Below are positions 28,655 to 37,191 of a stretch of 64,000 nucleotides of DNA, piece after piece (the first letter of the stretch is position 1; the number at the start of each line of letters is the position of its first letter). Source of the DNA: Sphingomonas alpina (GTDB lineage Bacteria > Pseudomonadota > Alphaproteobacteria > Sphingomonadales > Sphingomonadaceae); NCBI RefSeq assembly GCF_014490665.1, contig NZ_CP061038.1, positions 1,674,001 to 1,738,000 on the forward strand, in the 5' to 3' direction. Position numbers and translations under genes: made by a program. Below the pieces are notes generated by a model. It ran no database searches, had not been told where the DNA came from, and saw only the letters and a program-made list of their open reading frames with translations.

Positions 28655-29236
28655 TTATTTCGGCGTAACGACGCTCGGCCCGATCGAGTCCATCACCGCC
28701 CGGGCATCGAAGGCGCGGACATTGTCGCGGGGCTTCGGACCCTTGCCGGTCACGATCTCGGCAGTCGCCTCGAACCGGTCGATCGTGCGCACGTCGATGT
28801 CGCGGTCGAAGAAAGGATCGCCCCAGAACGGGCTCCAGCTGCGCCAGCCATAGCCGCGGCCATAATAGCGCCAGCTCGGGCCCCAGCCGCCATAGGCGCC
28901 GAAACCGCCACCGAAGGACGGCGTGCTGTAGGTGCGCGTCTGGCGATCGACGTCGCGCTCGGTCAGGATGAAATAATCATTGCCGCTCTGCACCGTCAGT
29001 TCGGCGGCGCGGAACAACAAATAGCGCTCGACCGTGTCGCGCGAGGTGTAGCTGTTGCCCGAAAAGCTGACGAGATAGCGGTTCGGCTCGACCTGACGGT
29101 CGCTATAGCCGGAGCGGGCAAAGCCCGTCCCGGTAGCCGGGCGGTAGGTGGATTCGGTCGCACAGCCGGCAACGGCCAGAAGGGCGGAGGCAAGGGCGGC
29201 AGTGGCAAGGCGGCGACGGAGCGGGGAGGCAGACAT
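28655..29236 (-). CDS. Putative outer-membrane lipoprotein (CC0125/CC1285-like)
   Basis: 193 residues from ATG 29236 (MSASPLRRRLATAALASALL). The signal ends in a lipobox LAVAGC, so Cys is probably lipidated. The mature part contains YLVSFSGNSYTSRDTVERYLLFRAAELT, a pattern I associate with the Caulobacter CC0125/CC1285 lipoprotein family. A Gly/Tyr/Trp-rich stretch (GGGFGAYGGWGPSWRYYGRG) follows. Function unknown. The frame is open further upstream, but the signal peptide fixes the start. Confidence 0.75.
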   Translation of the reverse strand: MSASPLRRRLATAALASALLAVAGCATESTYRPATGTGFARSGYSDRQVEPNRYLVSFSGNSYTSRDTVERYLLFRAAELTVQSGNDYFILTERDVDRQTRTYSTPSFGGGFGAYGGWGPSWRYYGRGYGWRSWSPFWGDPFFDRDIDVRTIDRFEATAEIVTGKGPKPRDNVRAFDARAVMDSIGPSVVTPK

Positions 29237-29305
29237 TCGATTTCTCCAATACGGCAAGATGCGATTGAACGAGCCGCATATGCCGTTAACGGTGGAACGA
29301 TCCAA

Positions 29306-29340
29306 AAGCCGTAAGTTTCCGGTGAGGATTTTTACGGCTT
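29306..29340. promoter_or_regulatory. Inverted repeat in the divergent lipoprotein-cyclase promoter region
   Basis: aagccgtaa (29306-29314) and ttacggctt (29332-29340) are perfect 9-bp inverted copies 17 bp apart. A third related half (aacggctta) is at ~29366. It sits 70 bp upstream of the lipoprotein start and could be an operator. The regulator is unknown. Confidence 0.4.
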
Positions 29341-29453
29341 CACTTTGTTTTCCCGAACCTGACTAACGGCTTAATGGGGTCGTTTCGCAAGCGTTATTCT
29401 CTGTGTTAGGGTACCCAAATCGTCGAAAATGCGACGAAATGGGGAAGGGCGAA

Positions 29454-31700
29454 ATGGCGGGCATGCCGTTGCGGAAACTGCTGCGCGGCAAGGGCGTGCT
29501 GGTACTGCCCGGCGTCGCCGCGCTGCTGCTCGTCGCGCTCTTGCAATTTATCGGCCTCGCGCCGCTCGACCGGGTCGGCCTGTTGTTGTTCGACAGCTAT
29601 CAGCGCGCCACACCGCGGCCTTCTGAGGATGCGCCGGTCAGGATCGTCGATATCGATGACGAGACGATCCGCCGCCTTGGCCAATGGCCCTGGCCGCGCA
29701 CCGATGTCGCGCGCCTGACCCGGATCCTGACTGATGCCGGCGCTTCGGCGATTGCCTTCGATATCGTCTTTTCGGAAAGCGACCGGACCTCGCCGACGCG
29801 CTTGGCCGAGCGGTTGCAGCGCGACAACAGCGCGCCCGCGGTCCTTGCGGCGCTGCGCTCGCTTCCGGACAATGACGCTGCCTTTGCGCAGACCATCGCC
29901 ATGTCGCCGGTCACGCTCGGCTATTTCCTGACGCGCAGCGGCAAGGGGCCGACAGTCGAACCCAAGGCCGGGATGGCGGTCGCCGGGTCGCAACCCGATG
30001 CCGGCGTCACCCGTTACAGCAATGCGATCCAGCCGATCGCCCCGCTGCGCGATGCCGCGAGGGGGCTCGGTTTTGTCAGCCTGGTCGGCGACAGCGACGG
30101 CATCCTGCGCAAGGCCCCGCTGATCGCGTCGCAGAACGGGCAGTTGCTTCCCTCGCTTGCGGTCGAGGCGCTGCGCACCGCACAAGGGGCCGGGTCGGTG
30201 ATGGTCAAGTCGAGCGACGCCAGCGGCGAACTCGGCGGCTCGGGCGCGGCGGTCGTTTCGCTCAAGATCGGCCAGTTCGAGATACCGACTACCCCGGCTG
30301 GCGAATTGTGGATGCACTATACACCGCCGCGCCCCGACCGCATCGTGCCGGCTTGGAAAATCCTCTCTGGTGCACTGACTCAGGCGGAGCTGGAGAAGAA
30401 ATTCGCTGGCCGGATCATCTTTGTCGGCGCGGGAGCGGTCGGCCTGCGCGATCTCGTCTCGACCCCGATGCAGGATCACGACCTTGGCGTGATGGTCCAT
30501 GCCCAGGCGGTCGAGCAGATGATCCTCGGCCAGTTCGTCACCAAGCCTGACTGGGCGGTCGGCCTCGAGCGCGCCCTTCTATTGGTTCTCGGCCTGTCGA
30601 TGGCGCTGTTGCTGCCGCGCCTCGGCGCGACGCGGGGCGCGATGCTTGGGCTGGTGCTGGTCGGCGCCATGCTGGCCGGCAGCTGGTTCGCCTATTCGCG
30701 CCAGCATTACCTGCTTGATCCGACCTATCCGGTGCTCGCGCTGGTCCTCGTCTATATCTGCAGCACCGGCTTTACCTATTACCGTGAGGAACAGCAGCGC
30801 GCCTATATTCATCACGCGTTCGATCGCTATCTCTCGCCGACGCTGGTCAAGCGCATCGTCGATGATCCCGGCCAGCTCGAGCTGGGCGGCGAAGAGCGCG
30901 AGATGACCGTGCTGTTCTGCGACATTCGCAGTTTCTCGCGCATCTCGGAAACGCTCACCCCCAAGCAGATCATCCGCTTCCTGATCGCGTTCCTGACCCC
31001 GATGTGCGACATCCTGCTCGACCGCAAGGCGACGATCGACAAGTTCATCGGTGACGCGATCCTCGCCTTCTGGAACGCCCCGCTCGACGACCCGGACCAA
31101 TATGCCAATGCGGCGCGCGGCGCGCTGGCGATGGTCGCGCGGCTCGAACAGCTCAATATCGACATGCCAACGCAAGGCACTGAGCCCTGGCCGGGCACAG
31201 TCAATATCGGCATCGGCCTCAACGCCGGGCCATGCTGTGTCGGCAATATGGGATCGGCGCAGCGCCTGTCCTATTCGCTGATCGGCGATACGGTGAACCT
31301 CGCATCGCGGATCGAGGGGCTGACCAAATATTATGGCGTGCGCATTGCGATGGGGGAGGCGTTGCAGCAGCATCTTCCCGACTTCGCGATCGTGACGCTG
31401 GACCGGGTGCGGGTGGTCGGCCGCGACGCGCCGGAGACGGTGTTCGCACTGCTTGGCGACGAGGCGCTGGCGACGACGCCGGACTATCGGGCCTTTGCCG
31501 ATCGGCATGCGCGGATGATCGAGGCATATTGGGCGCAGGATTGGGCGATGGCGGCCGGGATGCTCGATGTCGGCGCTGCTGACGCCGCGGTTCATGGGCT
31601 GGCGCAACATTATTGTTTGATGCGGGAGCGGGTCGGGCGGTTCCAGGCCGATCCACCTTCGGGGAATTGGGATGGGGTGTTCGAGGCGACCGAGAAATAG
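29454..31700 (+). CDS. CHASE2-domain class III adenylate cyclase
   Basis: About 748 residues from ATG 29454, which follows GGGGAAGGG; ATG 29439 is possible. An N-terminal membrane helix, a periplasmic CHASE2 sensor (VRIVDIDDETIRRLGQWPWPR through FAGRIIFVGAGAVGLRDL), and about three membrane helices (~residues 380-455) precede the catalytic domain. The cyclase domain keeps both metal Asp (LFCDIRSFSR and FIGDAIL), the purine-selecting Lys (DKFIGD) and Asp (SLIGDTVN), and the Asn/Arg pair (NLASRIEG), so it should make cAMP. The signal sensed by CHASE2 is unknown. It may supply cyclic nucleotide for the CNB-domain oxidoreductase about 8 kb away. Confidence 0.9.
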   Translation: MAGMPLRKLLRGKGVLVLPGVAALLLVALLQFIGLAPLDRVGLLLFDSYQRATPRPSEDAPVRIVDIDDETIRRLGQWPWPRTDVARLTRILTDAGASAIAFDIVFSESDRTSPTRLAERLQRDNSAPAVLAALRSLPDNDAAFAQTIAMSPVTLGYFLTRSGKGPTVEPKAGMAVAGSQPDAGVTRYSNAIQPIAPLRDAARGLGFVSLVGDSDGILRKAPLIASQNGQLLPSLAVEALRTAQGAGSVMVKSSDASGELGGSGAAVVSLKIGQFEIPTTPAGELWMHYTPPRPDRIVPAWKILSGALTQAELEKKFAGRIIFVGAGAVGLRDLVSTPMQDHDLGVMVHAQAVEQMILGQFVTKPDWAVGLERALLLVLGLSMALLLPRLGATRGAMLGLVLVGAMLAGSWFAYSRQHYLLDPTYPVLALVLVYICSTGFTYYREEQQRAYIHHAFDRYLSPTLVKRIVDDPGQLELGGEEREMTVLFCDIRSFSRISETLTPKQIIRFLIAFLTPMCDILLDRKATIDKFIGDAILAFWNAPLDDPDQYANAARGALAMVARLEQLNIDMPTQGTEPWPGTVNIGIGLNAGPCCVGNMGSAQRLSYSLIGDTVNLASRIEGLTKYYGVRIAMGEALQQHLPDFAIVTLDRVRVVGRDAPETVFALLGDEALATTPDYRAFADRHARMIEAYWAQDWAMAAGMLDVGAADAAVHGLAQHYCLMRERVGRFQADPPSGNWDGVFEATEK

Positions 31701-31769
31701 AAAAGCTGTCTCGGCCAGCTTGTGCTCTGCGAAATGTGCGCAATTCGCGACAGGCGCTCCATGGCGCGC

Positions 31770-32558
31770 TCAGGCTACAATCTTCATCCTGCCCATCATG
31801 CCTCGTTCGTCGGGACGGAGCGTCAGCACCGACACGCCGGAAGCCGTGACGGCAACCGTGTGTTCGAATTGTGCGGAAAGCGATCCGTCTCTCGTCACGA
31901 CGGTCCAGCCGTCAGCCTCGGCTCTCACGCTCCGTCTGCCTCGATTGACCATCGGCTCGATCGTGAAGACCATGCCCTCACGCAGGGGGAGGCCAGTGCC
32001 CGGCTTTCCGAAATGCAGGACCTGCGGCTCCTCATGCATTTCCCGGCCGATGCCATGGCCACAATATTCACGTACCACGGAATAGCCGTTTCGCTTGGCA
32101 TGTCGTTCGATCGCCCAGCCGATGTCCCCAAGCCGCGCGCCCGGCCGAACCGCCCGGATGCCCATCCACATGGCTTCGTACGTGGTCTGGACCAGCTTCC
32201 TGGCGGCTGGATTTACCGCACCAACCAGGTAGGTCTTGCTGGAATCCGCAATATAGCCATTCTTCTCGAGCGTGATGTCGAAATTGACGATGTCGCCGTC
32301 CTGCAGCACGCCCGATCGTGATGGGACGCCGTGACAGACCACATCGTTCACTGAAGAATTCAGCACAAAACCATAGCCATATTGACCCTTGCTCGCGGGC
32401 CGGGACTGGAGGTCGTGAACGATGAAACGCTCGACCATGTCATTGATCTCAAGCGTCGACACGCCGGCGAGCGAGGTTCGATCCAGCAGTTCGAATACGG
32501 ACGCCAGTAGCCGGCCGGATTCGGCCAGCAACGCCAGTTCCTGAGGCTGCTTCGTCAT
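31770..32558 (-). CDS. map: Type I methionine aminopeptidase paired with a ParD-like gene
   Basis: 262 residues. All catalytic and metal residues of MetAP-I are present: His in VVCHGVPS, Asp in FDITLEKNGYIADSS (two), His in CGHGIGREMHE, Glu in FTIEPMV and Glu in AQFEHTV. It would remove N-terminal Met from nascent proteins. It starts by ATGA overlap within the end of a ParD-like gene, an arrangement unlike the housekeeping map gene, which I would expect elsewhere in the chromosome. This copy may therefore be a specialised or accessory MetAP. Confidence 0.9.
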   Translation of the reverse strand: MTKQPQELALLAESGRLLASVFELLDRTSLAGVSTLEINDMVERFIVHDLQSRPASKGQYGYGFVLNSSVNDVVCHGVPSRSGVLQDGDIVNFDITLEKNGYIADSSKTYLVGAVNPAARKLVQTTYEAMWMGIRAVRPGARLGDIGWAIERHAKRNGYSVVREYCGHGIGREMHEEPQVLHFGKPGTGLPLREGMVFTIEPMVNRGRRSVRAEADGWTVVTRDGSLSAQFEHTVAVTASGVSVLTLRPDERGMMGRMKIVA

Positions 32559-32767
32559 GTGTCGCCGAACGCCGGCGACTGAACCGAAACGCCTGCGGAA
32601 CTGAGTTCGCGCCCGATGATCTCAGTGAAATTGAGCGCCGGATTGGTCTCGCATAGCATGCCGACCTTGATCCAATAGGCGGCCTGCGCGTTGATCGAAC
32701 GACACGATACTTTGCTCACGCGGCGCAGCTGTTCGTGCAAATCATCCTCGATGTTCACGATGCCCAT
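32555..32767 (-). CDS. ParD-like ribbon-helix-helix protein
   Basis: 70 residues from ATG 32767, chosen because GGAG lies six bases upstream; an ATG four codons earlier has no ribosome site. MGIVNIEDDLHEQLRRVSKVSCRSINAQAAYWIKVG fits the ParD-like family: a beta strand and two helices of an RHH DNA-binding fold, with NAQAAYWIKVG as helix B. The tail (LNFTEIIGRELSSAG) is short. The gene overlaps the MetAP gene by ATGA and has a palindromic operator immediately upstream, as in autoregulated toxin-antitoxin modules. No RelE/ParE toxin is present; the partner is the MetAP. Confidence 0.78.
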   Translation of the reverse strand: MGIVNIEDDLHEQLRRVSKVSCRSINAQAAYWIKVGMLCETNPALNFTEIIGRELSSAGVSVQSPAFGDT

Positions 32768-32778
32768 CGGAATCTCCA

Positions 32779-32805
32779 TATATGATTCGTATATGGATCA
32801 TATAC
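32779..32805. promoter_or_regulatory. Palindromic operator upstream of the ParD-like gene
   Basis: GTATATG-GAT-CATATAC (32789-32805) is a perfect 7-bp inverted repeat. TATATGAT (32779-32786) and ATCATATA (32797-32804) form a second one overlapping it, and another CGTATATA half follows at 32811. The tract is AT-rich against a GC-rich background and abuts the ParD-like start, so autoregulation by the RHH protein is likely. Confidence 0.6.
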
Positions 32806-33013
32806 ATTTGCGTATATAGAAATGCCAGGGTTCGTGTCGCAATTGCCGGCACCCCAGACGGTACTTTCGAATAAGATAGGGTTTGGCCCGCATTTGGTGG
32901 TAGTAGGGAATTGTTGCGCATCTTTGGGCAAGCGTATCGAGATAAGCGCCCCAGAAGTTGCTACCGGGTATGGCTTTCGCTCCGCGAGTCTCCGGCTTCC
33001 GAAGGCTTCGGCC

Positions 33014-34066
33014 GTGGAATTTTTTACGCCCCTACCTCACGAAGCGGCCGCCAGCAGCCTCGGCATGGCGCTGGTCTTTTCGTCGGCCACACCCCTGCTC
33101 CTCCTCGACGCGCATCTGGTCGTCAAAGCCGCGAGCGGCTCGTTTTGCGCTGCCTTCGGCCTCGACCCCGATATGGTGGTGGGCGCTGAACTGGTCGCAC
33201 TGGGAACCGGGGAGTGGGGCCTGCCGCAGCTTCGCTCGCTCCTTCGCGCAACCGTTTCCGGCAACGCGGCGATCAAGGCGTATGAACTGGATCTGGTTCG
33301 TCTGGGCCAGCCGACACGAACGTTGATCTTGAACGCCCATAAACTCGATTATCTCGGATCCGACGAGGTCCGGATCGCCCTGGCGGTCCTGGATGTGACG
33401 GACATGCGCCTCGCGGAAAAACTCAAGGATGATGTCGTTCGCGAAAAGCAGGTCCTGTTGCAGGAGCTTCAGCACCGCGTGGCGAACAGCCTCCAGATTA
33501 TCGCCAGCGTCCTCATGCAAAGCGCGCGCAAAGTGCAGTCGGATGAGGCCCGCAGCCATCTCAATGATGCCCATCACCGTGTGATGTCCATCGCAACGCT
33601 GCAGCGTCAGCTCGCGGCGACCAAGTCGGGCGACGTGGTGCTGCTGCCCTACTTCGCCGACCTTTGCGACAGTATCGGCGCGTCGATGATCTACGATCAT
33701 GATCTGTTGACCCTTACCGCGATCGTCGATGACAGCATCACCACGTCGGAGGTGTCGGTCAGTCTCGGCCTGATCGTGACCGAACTGGTCATCAACGCGC
33801 TGAAACACGCTTTCCCCGAACGTGAAAGATCGGGGAAAATTACGGTCGAATATTGGTCGCGGCCGACGGGGTGGCGGCTGACGGTCGAAGACAATGGTGT
33901 CGGCATGCCGGGGGATCACATCACGCGAAAACCCGGCCTTGGTACCGGCATCGTTGACGCGCTGTCCAAACAGCTGAACGCAACGGTAACGATCACCGGC
34001 TTGAGCCCAGGAACGAGAGTGGCGATTATTCACCATGAAGGTGCATCAACGGCACTTTTAGCCTGA
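33014..34066 (+). CDS. HisKA_2-type PAS sensor histidine kinase
   Basis: About 350 residues if GTG 33014 (VEFFTPLPHEAAASS, AAGG eight bases upstream) is the start; the frame is open from 32822. A PAS-like domain (ALVFSSATPLLLLDAHLVV to VLDVTDMRLAE) precedes the HisKA_2 dimerisation helix LLQELQHRVANSLQIIASVL, with His as phosphoacceptor. The ATPase domain has LIVTELVINALKHAF (N-box) and VEDNGVGMPGD (G1). No membrane segment, so a cytoplasmic sensor. A single-domain response regulator follows 44 bp later and is its probable partner. Confidence 0.85.
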   Translation: MEFFTPLPHEAAASSLGMALVFSSATPLLLLDAHLVVKAASGSFCAAFGLDPDMVVGAELVALGTGEWGLPQLRSLLRATVSGNAAIKAYELDLVRLGQPTRTLILNAHKLDYLGSDEVRIALAVLDVTDMRLAEKLKDDVVREKQVLLQELQHRVANSLQIIASVLMQSARKVQSDEARSHLNDAHHRVMSIATLQRQLAATKSGDVVLLPYFADLCDSIGASMIYDHDLLTLTAIVDDSITTSEVSVSLGLIVTELVINALKHAFPERERSGKITVEYWSRPTGWRLTVEDNGVGMPGDHITRKPGLGTGIVDALSKQLNATVTITGLSPGTRVAIIHHEGASTALLA

Positions 34067-34110
34067 CGACTTGTTCGGCGGGCAATGATCTCGTCAGAAA
34101 GCGACCCTTG

Positions 34111-34503
34111 ATGCCCGATCCGGCAGCGCCACTCCTGTTGTATGTCGAAGACGAGCCACTGATTCAGAACCTCGTGGTCATCGACCTTGAGGAGGCGGGT
34201 TTCAACCTGGTGGTCGCCGACAATGGCGAACAGGCTTTGCAATTGCTTGCCGCGCATGGCGCCGAGCTGCGCGGCCTGATTACCGATGTGAACCTGGGCG
34301 CGGGCCCGGATGGCTGGGAAGTCGCCAGAGCTGCACGCCAGTCGATCGGTGGCTTGCCGGTGGTCTATGTCAGCGCGGCGAGTGATCATGACTGGACATC
34401 GCAAGGTGTGCCGGGCAGCACGATGATTGCCAAGCCGTTCGCGGGCTCCCAGTTGGTGGTTGCCATTTCTTCGCTTTTGGTCGTCTCGGATCAGCCGAGC
34501 TGA
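34111..34503 (+). CDS. Single-domain response regulator (receiver only)
   Basis: 130 residues. YVEDEPLIQNLV provides the acidic pocket, GLITDVNLG the phosphoacceptor Asp, VVYVSAASD the Thr/Ser-type switch position (Ser here), and IAKPF the conserved Lys. No output domain is attached, so it acts by protein contact or as a phosphate shuttle. Its position after the HisKA_2 kinase suggests they form a pair. Confidence 0.87.
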   Translation: MPDPAAPLLLYVEDEPLIQNLVVIDLEEAGFNLVVADNGEQALQLLAAHGAELRGLITDVNLGAGPDGWEVARAARQSIGGLPVVYVSAASDHDWTSQGVPGSTMIAKPFAGSQLVVAISSLLVVSDQPS

Positions 34504-34574
34504 ACCCGCCTGATGGCGGTCGATTCTGATGCATGCGAGCGAGCGGGGCACGGCCTGAAATGGCTTCGGGGGCG

Positions 34575-35351
34575 CTATGCTCTATGCGCAGTCACGATCC
34601 AGGCGCGCGAATCGAACAGCACGCCGTCGACGGTAAAACGCGCCTTCAGCAAGGTGCGCAATCGCTGGTGCACCTCGTCGGCCGCCGGGCTCGTACCGGC
34701 CAGCTTATCCTTTGACAGGAACAGCCCGGCCACAGCCTCATACGCGGCATCGACATTCGGCCCATAGAAGACCGGTTCGTGGATGTCGGCAAAGTCGATT
34801 GCGGCAAAGCCTGCCGCGCTCAGGATGCGCGACGTGACCGCGCGATCGGCAAGCGAGAATGCGGGACTCGCCGTTGTCGAAGGCTCTCCGGCCAGCGCCA
34901 GCGCCTGCTGGATGGCGACCGCCCATTCATTGCGCTCGCGGTCCTGCCACACCATCATCACGAGGCGAGCGCCGCGGCGCATCGCCCGGCCGATATTGGC
35001 AAAGGCGGCAACCGGGTCGGCGAAGAACATCGTTCCGAAACGACTGATGCACAGGTCGAAATGGGCGGCCGGAAAGTCATGAACCTGCGCATCGCCGAGG
35101 TCGAAGCTGATGTTGCGGAGCCCCGCTTCCGCACTGCGCCGGCGCGCGACGTCGAGCATGTCTTCCGATACATCCACGCCGAACGCGCTTCCCTCCGCCG
35201 CGGCGCGGGCCGCTTCCCGAGTGGATTTTCCTGCGCCGCAGCCGATATCGAGTATGCGGTCCTGCAGCCCGACGTTGAGCGCGGCGCGGAAATGCTGCTG
35301 ATACCGTTGCAGTTCGGCATCGTAAAAGGCTGCGCGATCCAGGGCCATCAT
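34575..35351 (-). CDS. Class I SAM-dependent methyltransferase
   Basis: 258 residues. Motif I is RILDIGCGAGKSTREAA, motif II region GVDVSEDMLDVARRRS, and FDLCISRFGTMFFADPVAAF the post-II/III region, as in UbiE/COQ5-like small-molecule methyltransferases. The C-terminal region is typical of enzymes acting on small substrates; the substrate is unknown. The start overlaps the upstream GST stop by ATGA, so MFS, GST and methyltransferase form one operon. Confidence 0.87.
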   Translation of the reverse strand: MMALDRAAFYDAELQRYQQHFRAALNVGLQDRILDIGCGAGKSTREAARAAAEGSAFGVDVSEDMLDVARRRSAEAGLRNISFDLGDAQVHDFPAAHFDLCISRFGTMFFADPVAAFANIGRAMRRGARLVMMVWQDRERNEWAVAIQQALALAGEPSTTASPAFSLADRAVTSRILSAAGFAAIDFADIHEPVFYGPNVDAAYEAVAGLFLSKDKLAGTSPAADEVHQRLRTLLKARFTVDGVLFDSRAWIVTAHRA

Positions 35352-35941
35352 TGTGCCTTTCCTGGTGCCCGCTCACGGCGCAGTGCTGCCTGCACGGCGG
35401 GTCGTGCTTCGATGCGCGCGACATAGTCTGGATATGGCTCGCCCAGGGGTAATTCCATCGCGAGCGCACCGCGCGCCATCACGAACAGATAGGCGTCCGC
35501 CGCGCTGAACGCCTCGCCGAACAGATAGCCGTAATCGAGGCGCGGGCCGAGAAAGCCGAACCATCGCACAATGTCGTCGCCGATCGCCTCCCGTGCATCC
35601 TCGGGAAGCGAGAAATAGATCGGGAATCGCTTGTGGATCTCGCTGGCAATGAAGCTCAGCATCTCCAGCAGCCGGTAGCGGCCGAGTTCCCCCGGTGGCA
35701 TGAGATGCGAAGCACGGTCGGCACTCCAGGCGAGGATCGCCACATTCTCCGTCAACACCGCGCCGTCGTCGAACAGCAGCGCCGGCACCAGTCCCTTGGG
35801 ATTGACCTCGAGATAATTGCTGCCGTCGCCGAGCCGCTTCGACTCGAGGTCGACCTCAGCGATCTCGAACGCGGTTTCGGTCTCCAGCAGCGCGATATGG
35901 TCGGCAAGGCTGCTGAATTCTGGAGCAAAGAACAGTTTCAT
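35348..35941 (-). CDS. Glutathione S-transferase
   Basis: 197 residues from ATG 35941, with GGAGG eight bases upstream. The N-domain has MKLFFAPEFSSLADHIALLE, NPKGLVPALLFDDGAVLTENVAIL (cis-Pro and Glu-Asn in place of Glu-Ser). The C-domain includes FSAADAYLFVMARGAL. It lies 4 bp after the MFS gene and overlaps the methyltransferase gene, suggesting a detoxification or export operon. Confidence 0.87.
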   Translation of the reverse strand: MKLFFAPEFSSLADHIALLETETAFEIAEVDLESKRLGDGSNYLEVNPKGLVPALLFDDGAVLTENVAILAWSADRASHLMPPGELGRYRLLEMLSFIASEIHKRFPIYFSLPEDAREAIGDDIVRWFGFLGPRLDYGYLFGEAFSAADAYLFVMARGALAMELPLGEPYPDYVARIEARPAVQAALRRERAPGKAQ

Positions 35942-35945
35942 CGGA

Positions 35946-37124
35946 TCAACCTCCATTCCTGCGAGTGAGCGAGGGGGATTTTTGCCGACCGTGCAACGAC
36001 AGCGCGAGCGCCGGCGCGATGCAGCAGGCGGATGCGAGCGCGCAGCCGGCAAAGCCGAACTGCTCGAACCATGGCCGGTAGAAGAATGCTCCAGCAGAAA
36101 CGGCGAGATAGGTGACGGCACTGTAAAGGCCCAGAATCGCACCGCGCCGGCCAGCATCAAGCGCGGTTAGCCGACCGACAATCAGGTTCAGGCCGATATG
36201 GTTGGCGACACCCCATGCCAGGCAAAGGAAAATGAGGACCGCGGCATGGTCCGAAGCCGCGGCCAGCGCGCAATAGACCAACCCGAGACCCACGAACGCG
36301 ACCGGGGCGGCAATATTTGGACCATAGCGGTCCAGCAAGCGATCCGCGAACGCCGCGACCCCGAAGCCGATGCCATAAGCTGCGGGCGCGAGCCCGGCGG
36401 CCGCCGTCGAGAGGTGCAGGACTCCTGTGAGATGCAGGCCAAGATAGGCGTAAAGGCCATAAAAAGCGGTCATGTAGGTGGCGACAACCAGTAGTGCCGG
36501 CGCAACGCCGCGCACGCGGAGCGCGGTCAGCGGTGAATTCGTGCCCGCCAGAGCAACCGGGGAAGGCGCCGGGAATGCCAGGTCCGGGCCGCGACCCACC
36601 TTCGCTGCCAGCCAGCCCGCCGCGAGTGCGAGTCCTGCGAACACGAAGCGCCAATGAGCGAAATCGGCGACAATGGCCGACAGGCTGACGCCGAGCACGA
36701 GGCTGACGGTCCATCCCGTAAGCACCCATCCCAGTGTCTCGCTTTCGCGCCCTTTCTCGGCGACCAGCGCCGACAGCGCATAGATCGCCGGCAGCGCACA
36801 CCCGGCAGCCAGGCCGGCCAGCGCCTGGGCAAGGCAGAACACCAGCAGGTTCGGCGCGAAGGCCGACAGGGTGAGCGCCGCTGTCAGGGCGACCAGAGAA
36901 TGGATGAGCGCCGTCCGGTGGCCGATCCGATCGATTGCAGGGGCGAGCGCCAGAGCACTGGCGGCTGTCGCAAGCCCATAGAGGATGGCGGCGTTCATCA
37001 CGCCCGGCGCGTCCACACCGACGAAAGAGCGCGCGACTGTGCCGGCGATCGGACTCAGCGCCAGCGAGTTTGCGCCGATCACCGCAATCGATCCGGCCAG
37101 CGGGAGAAGCTTGCGCATCAACAT
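35946..37124 (-). CDS. Major facilitator superfamily exporter
   Basis: 392 residues with about twelve membrane helices. The loop 2-3 region reads PAIDRIGHRTALIHS and the motif-C-like segment LTGWTVSLVLGVSLSAIVADFAHWRFVF is typical of drug:H+ antiporters of the DHA1 or arabinose-efflux type. It leads the MFS-GST-methyltransferase operon and is divergent from an Lrp-type regulator 67 bp away, which probably controls it. Substrate unknown. Confidence 0.87.
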   Translation of the reverse strand: MLMRKLLPLAGSIAVIGANSLALSPIAGTVARSFVGVDAPGVMNAAILYGLATAASALALAPAIDRIGHRTALIHSLVALTAALTLSAFAPNLLVFCLAQALAGLAAGCALPAIYALSALVAEKGRESETLGWVLTGWTVSLVLGVSLSAIVADFAHWRFVFAGLALAAGWLAAKVGRGPDLAFPAPSPVALAGTNSPLTALRVRGVAPALLVVATYMTAFYGLYAYLGLHLTGVLHLSTAAAGLAPAAYGIGFGVAAFADRLLDRYGPNIAAPVAFVGLGLVYCALAAASDHAAVLIFLCLAWGVANHIGLNLIVGRLTALDAGRRGAILGLYSAVTYLAVSAGAFFYRPWFEQFGFAGCALASACCIAPALALSLHGRQKSPSLTRRNGG

Positions 37125-37130
37125 ATGCCT

Positions 37131-37150
37131 GTTCTAAATTTCATTAGGAC
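37131..37150. promoter_or_regulatory. Inverted repeat between the MFS and Lrp/AsnC genes
   Basis: GTTCTAA-atttca-TTAGGAC is a 7-bp inverted repeat with one mismatch, centred in the 67-bp divergent gap. It is a good candidate binding site for the adjacent Lrp/AsnC regulator. Confidence 0.45.
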
Positions 37151-37191
37151 TATGATTGAAACGCACGAATGACATTCAGGAAAGGGTGATT

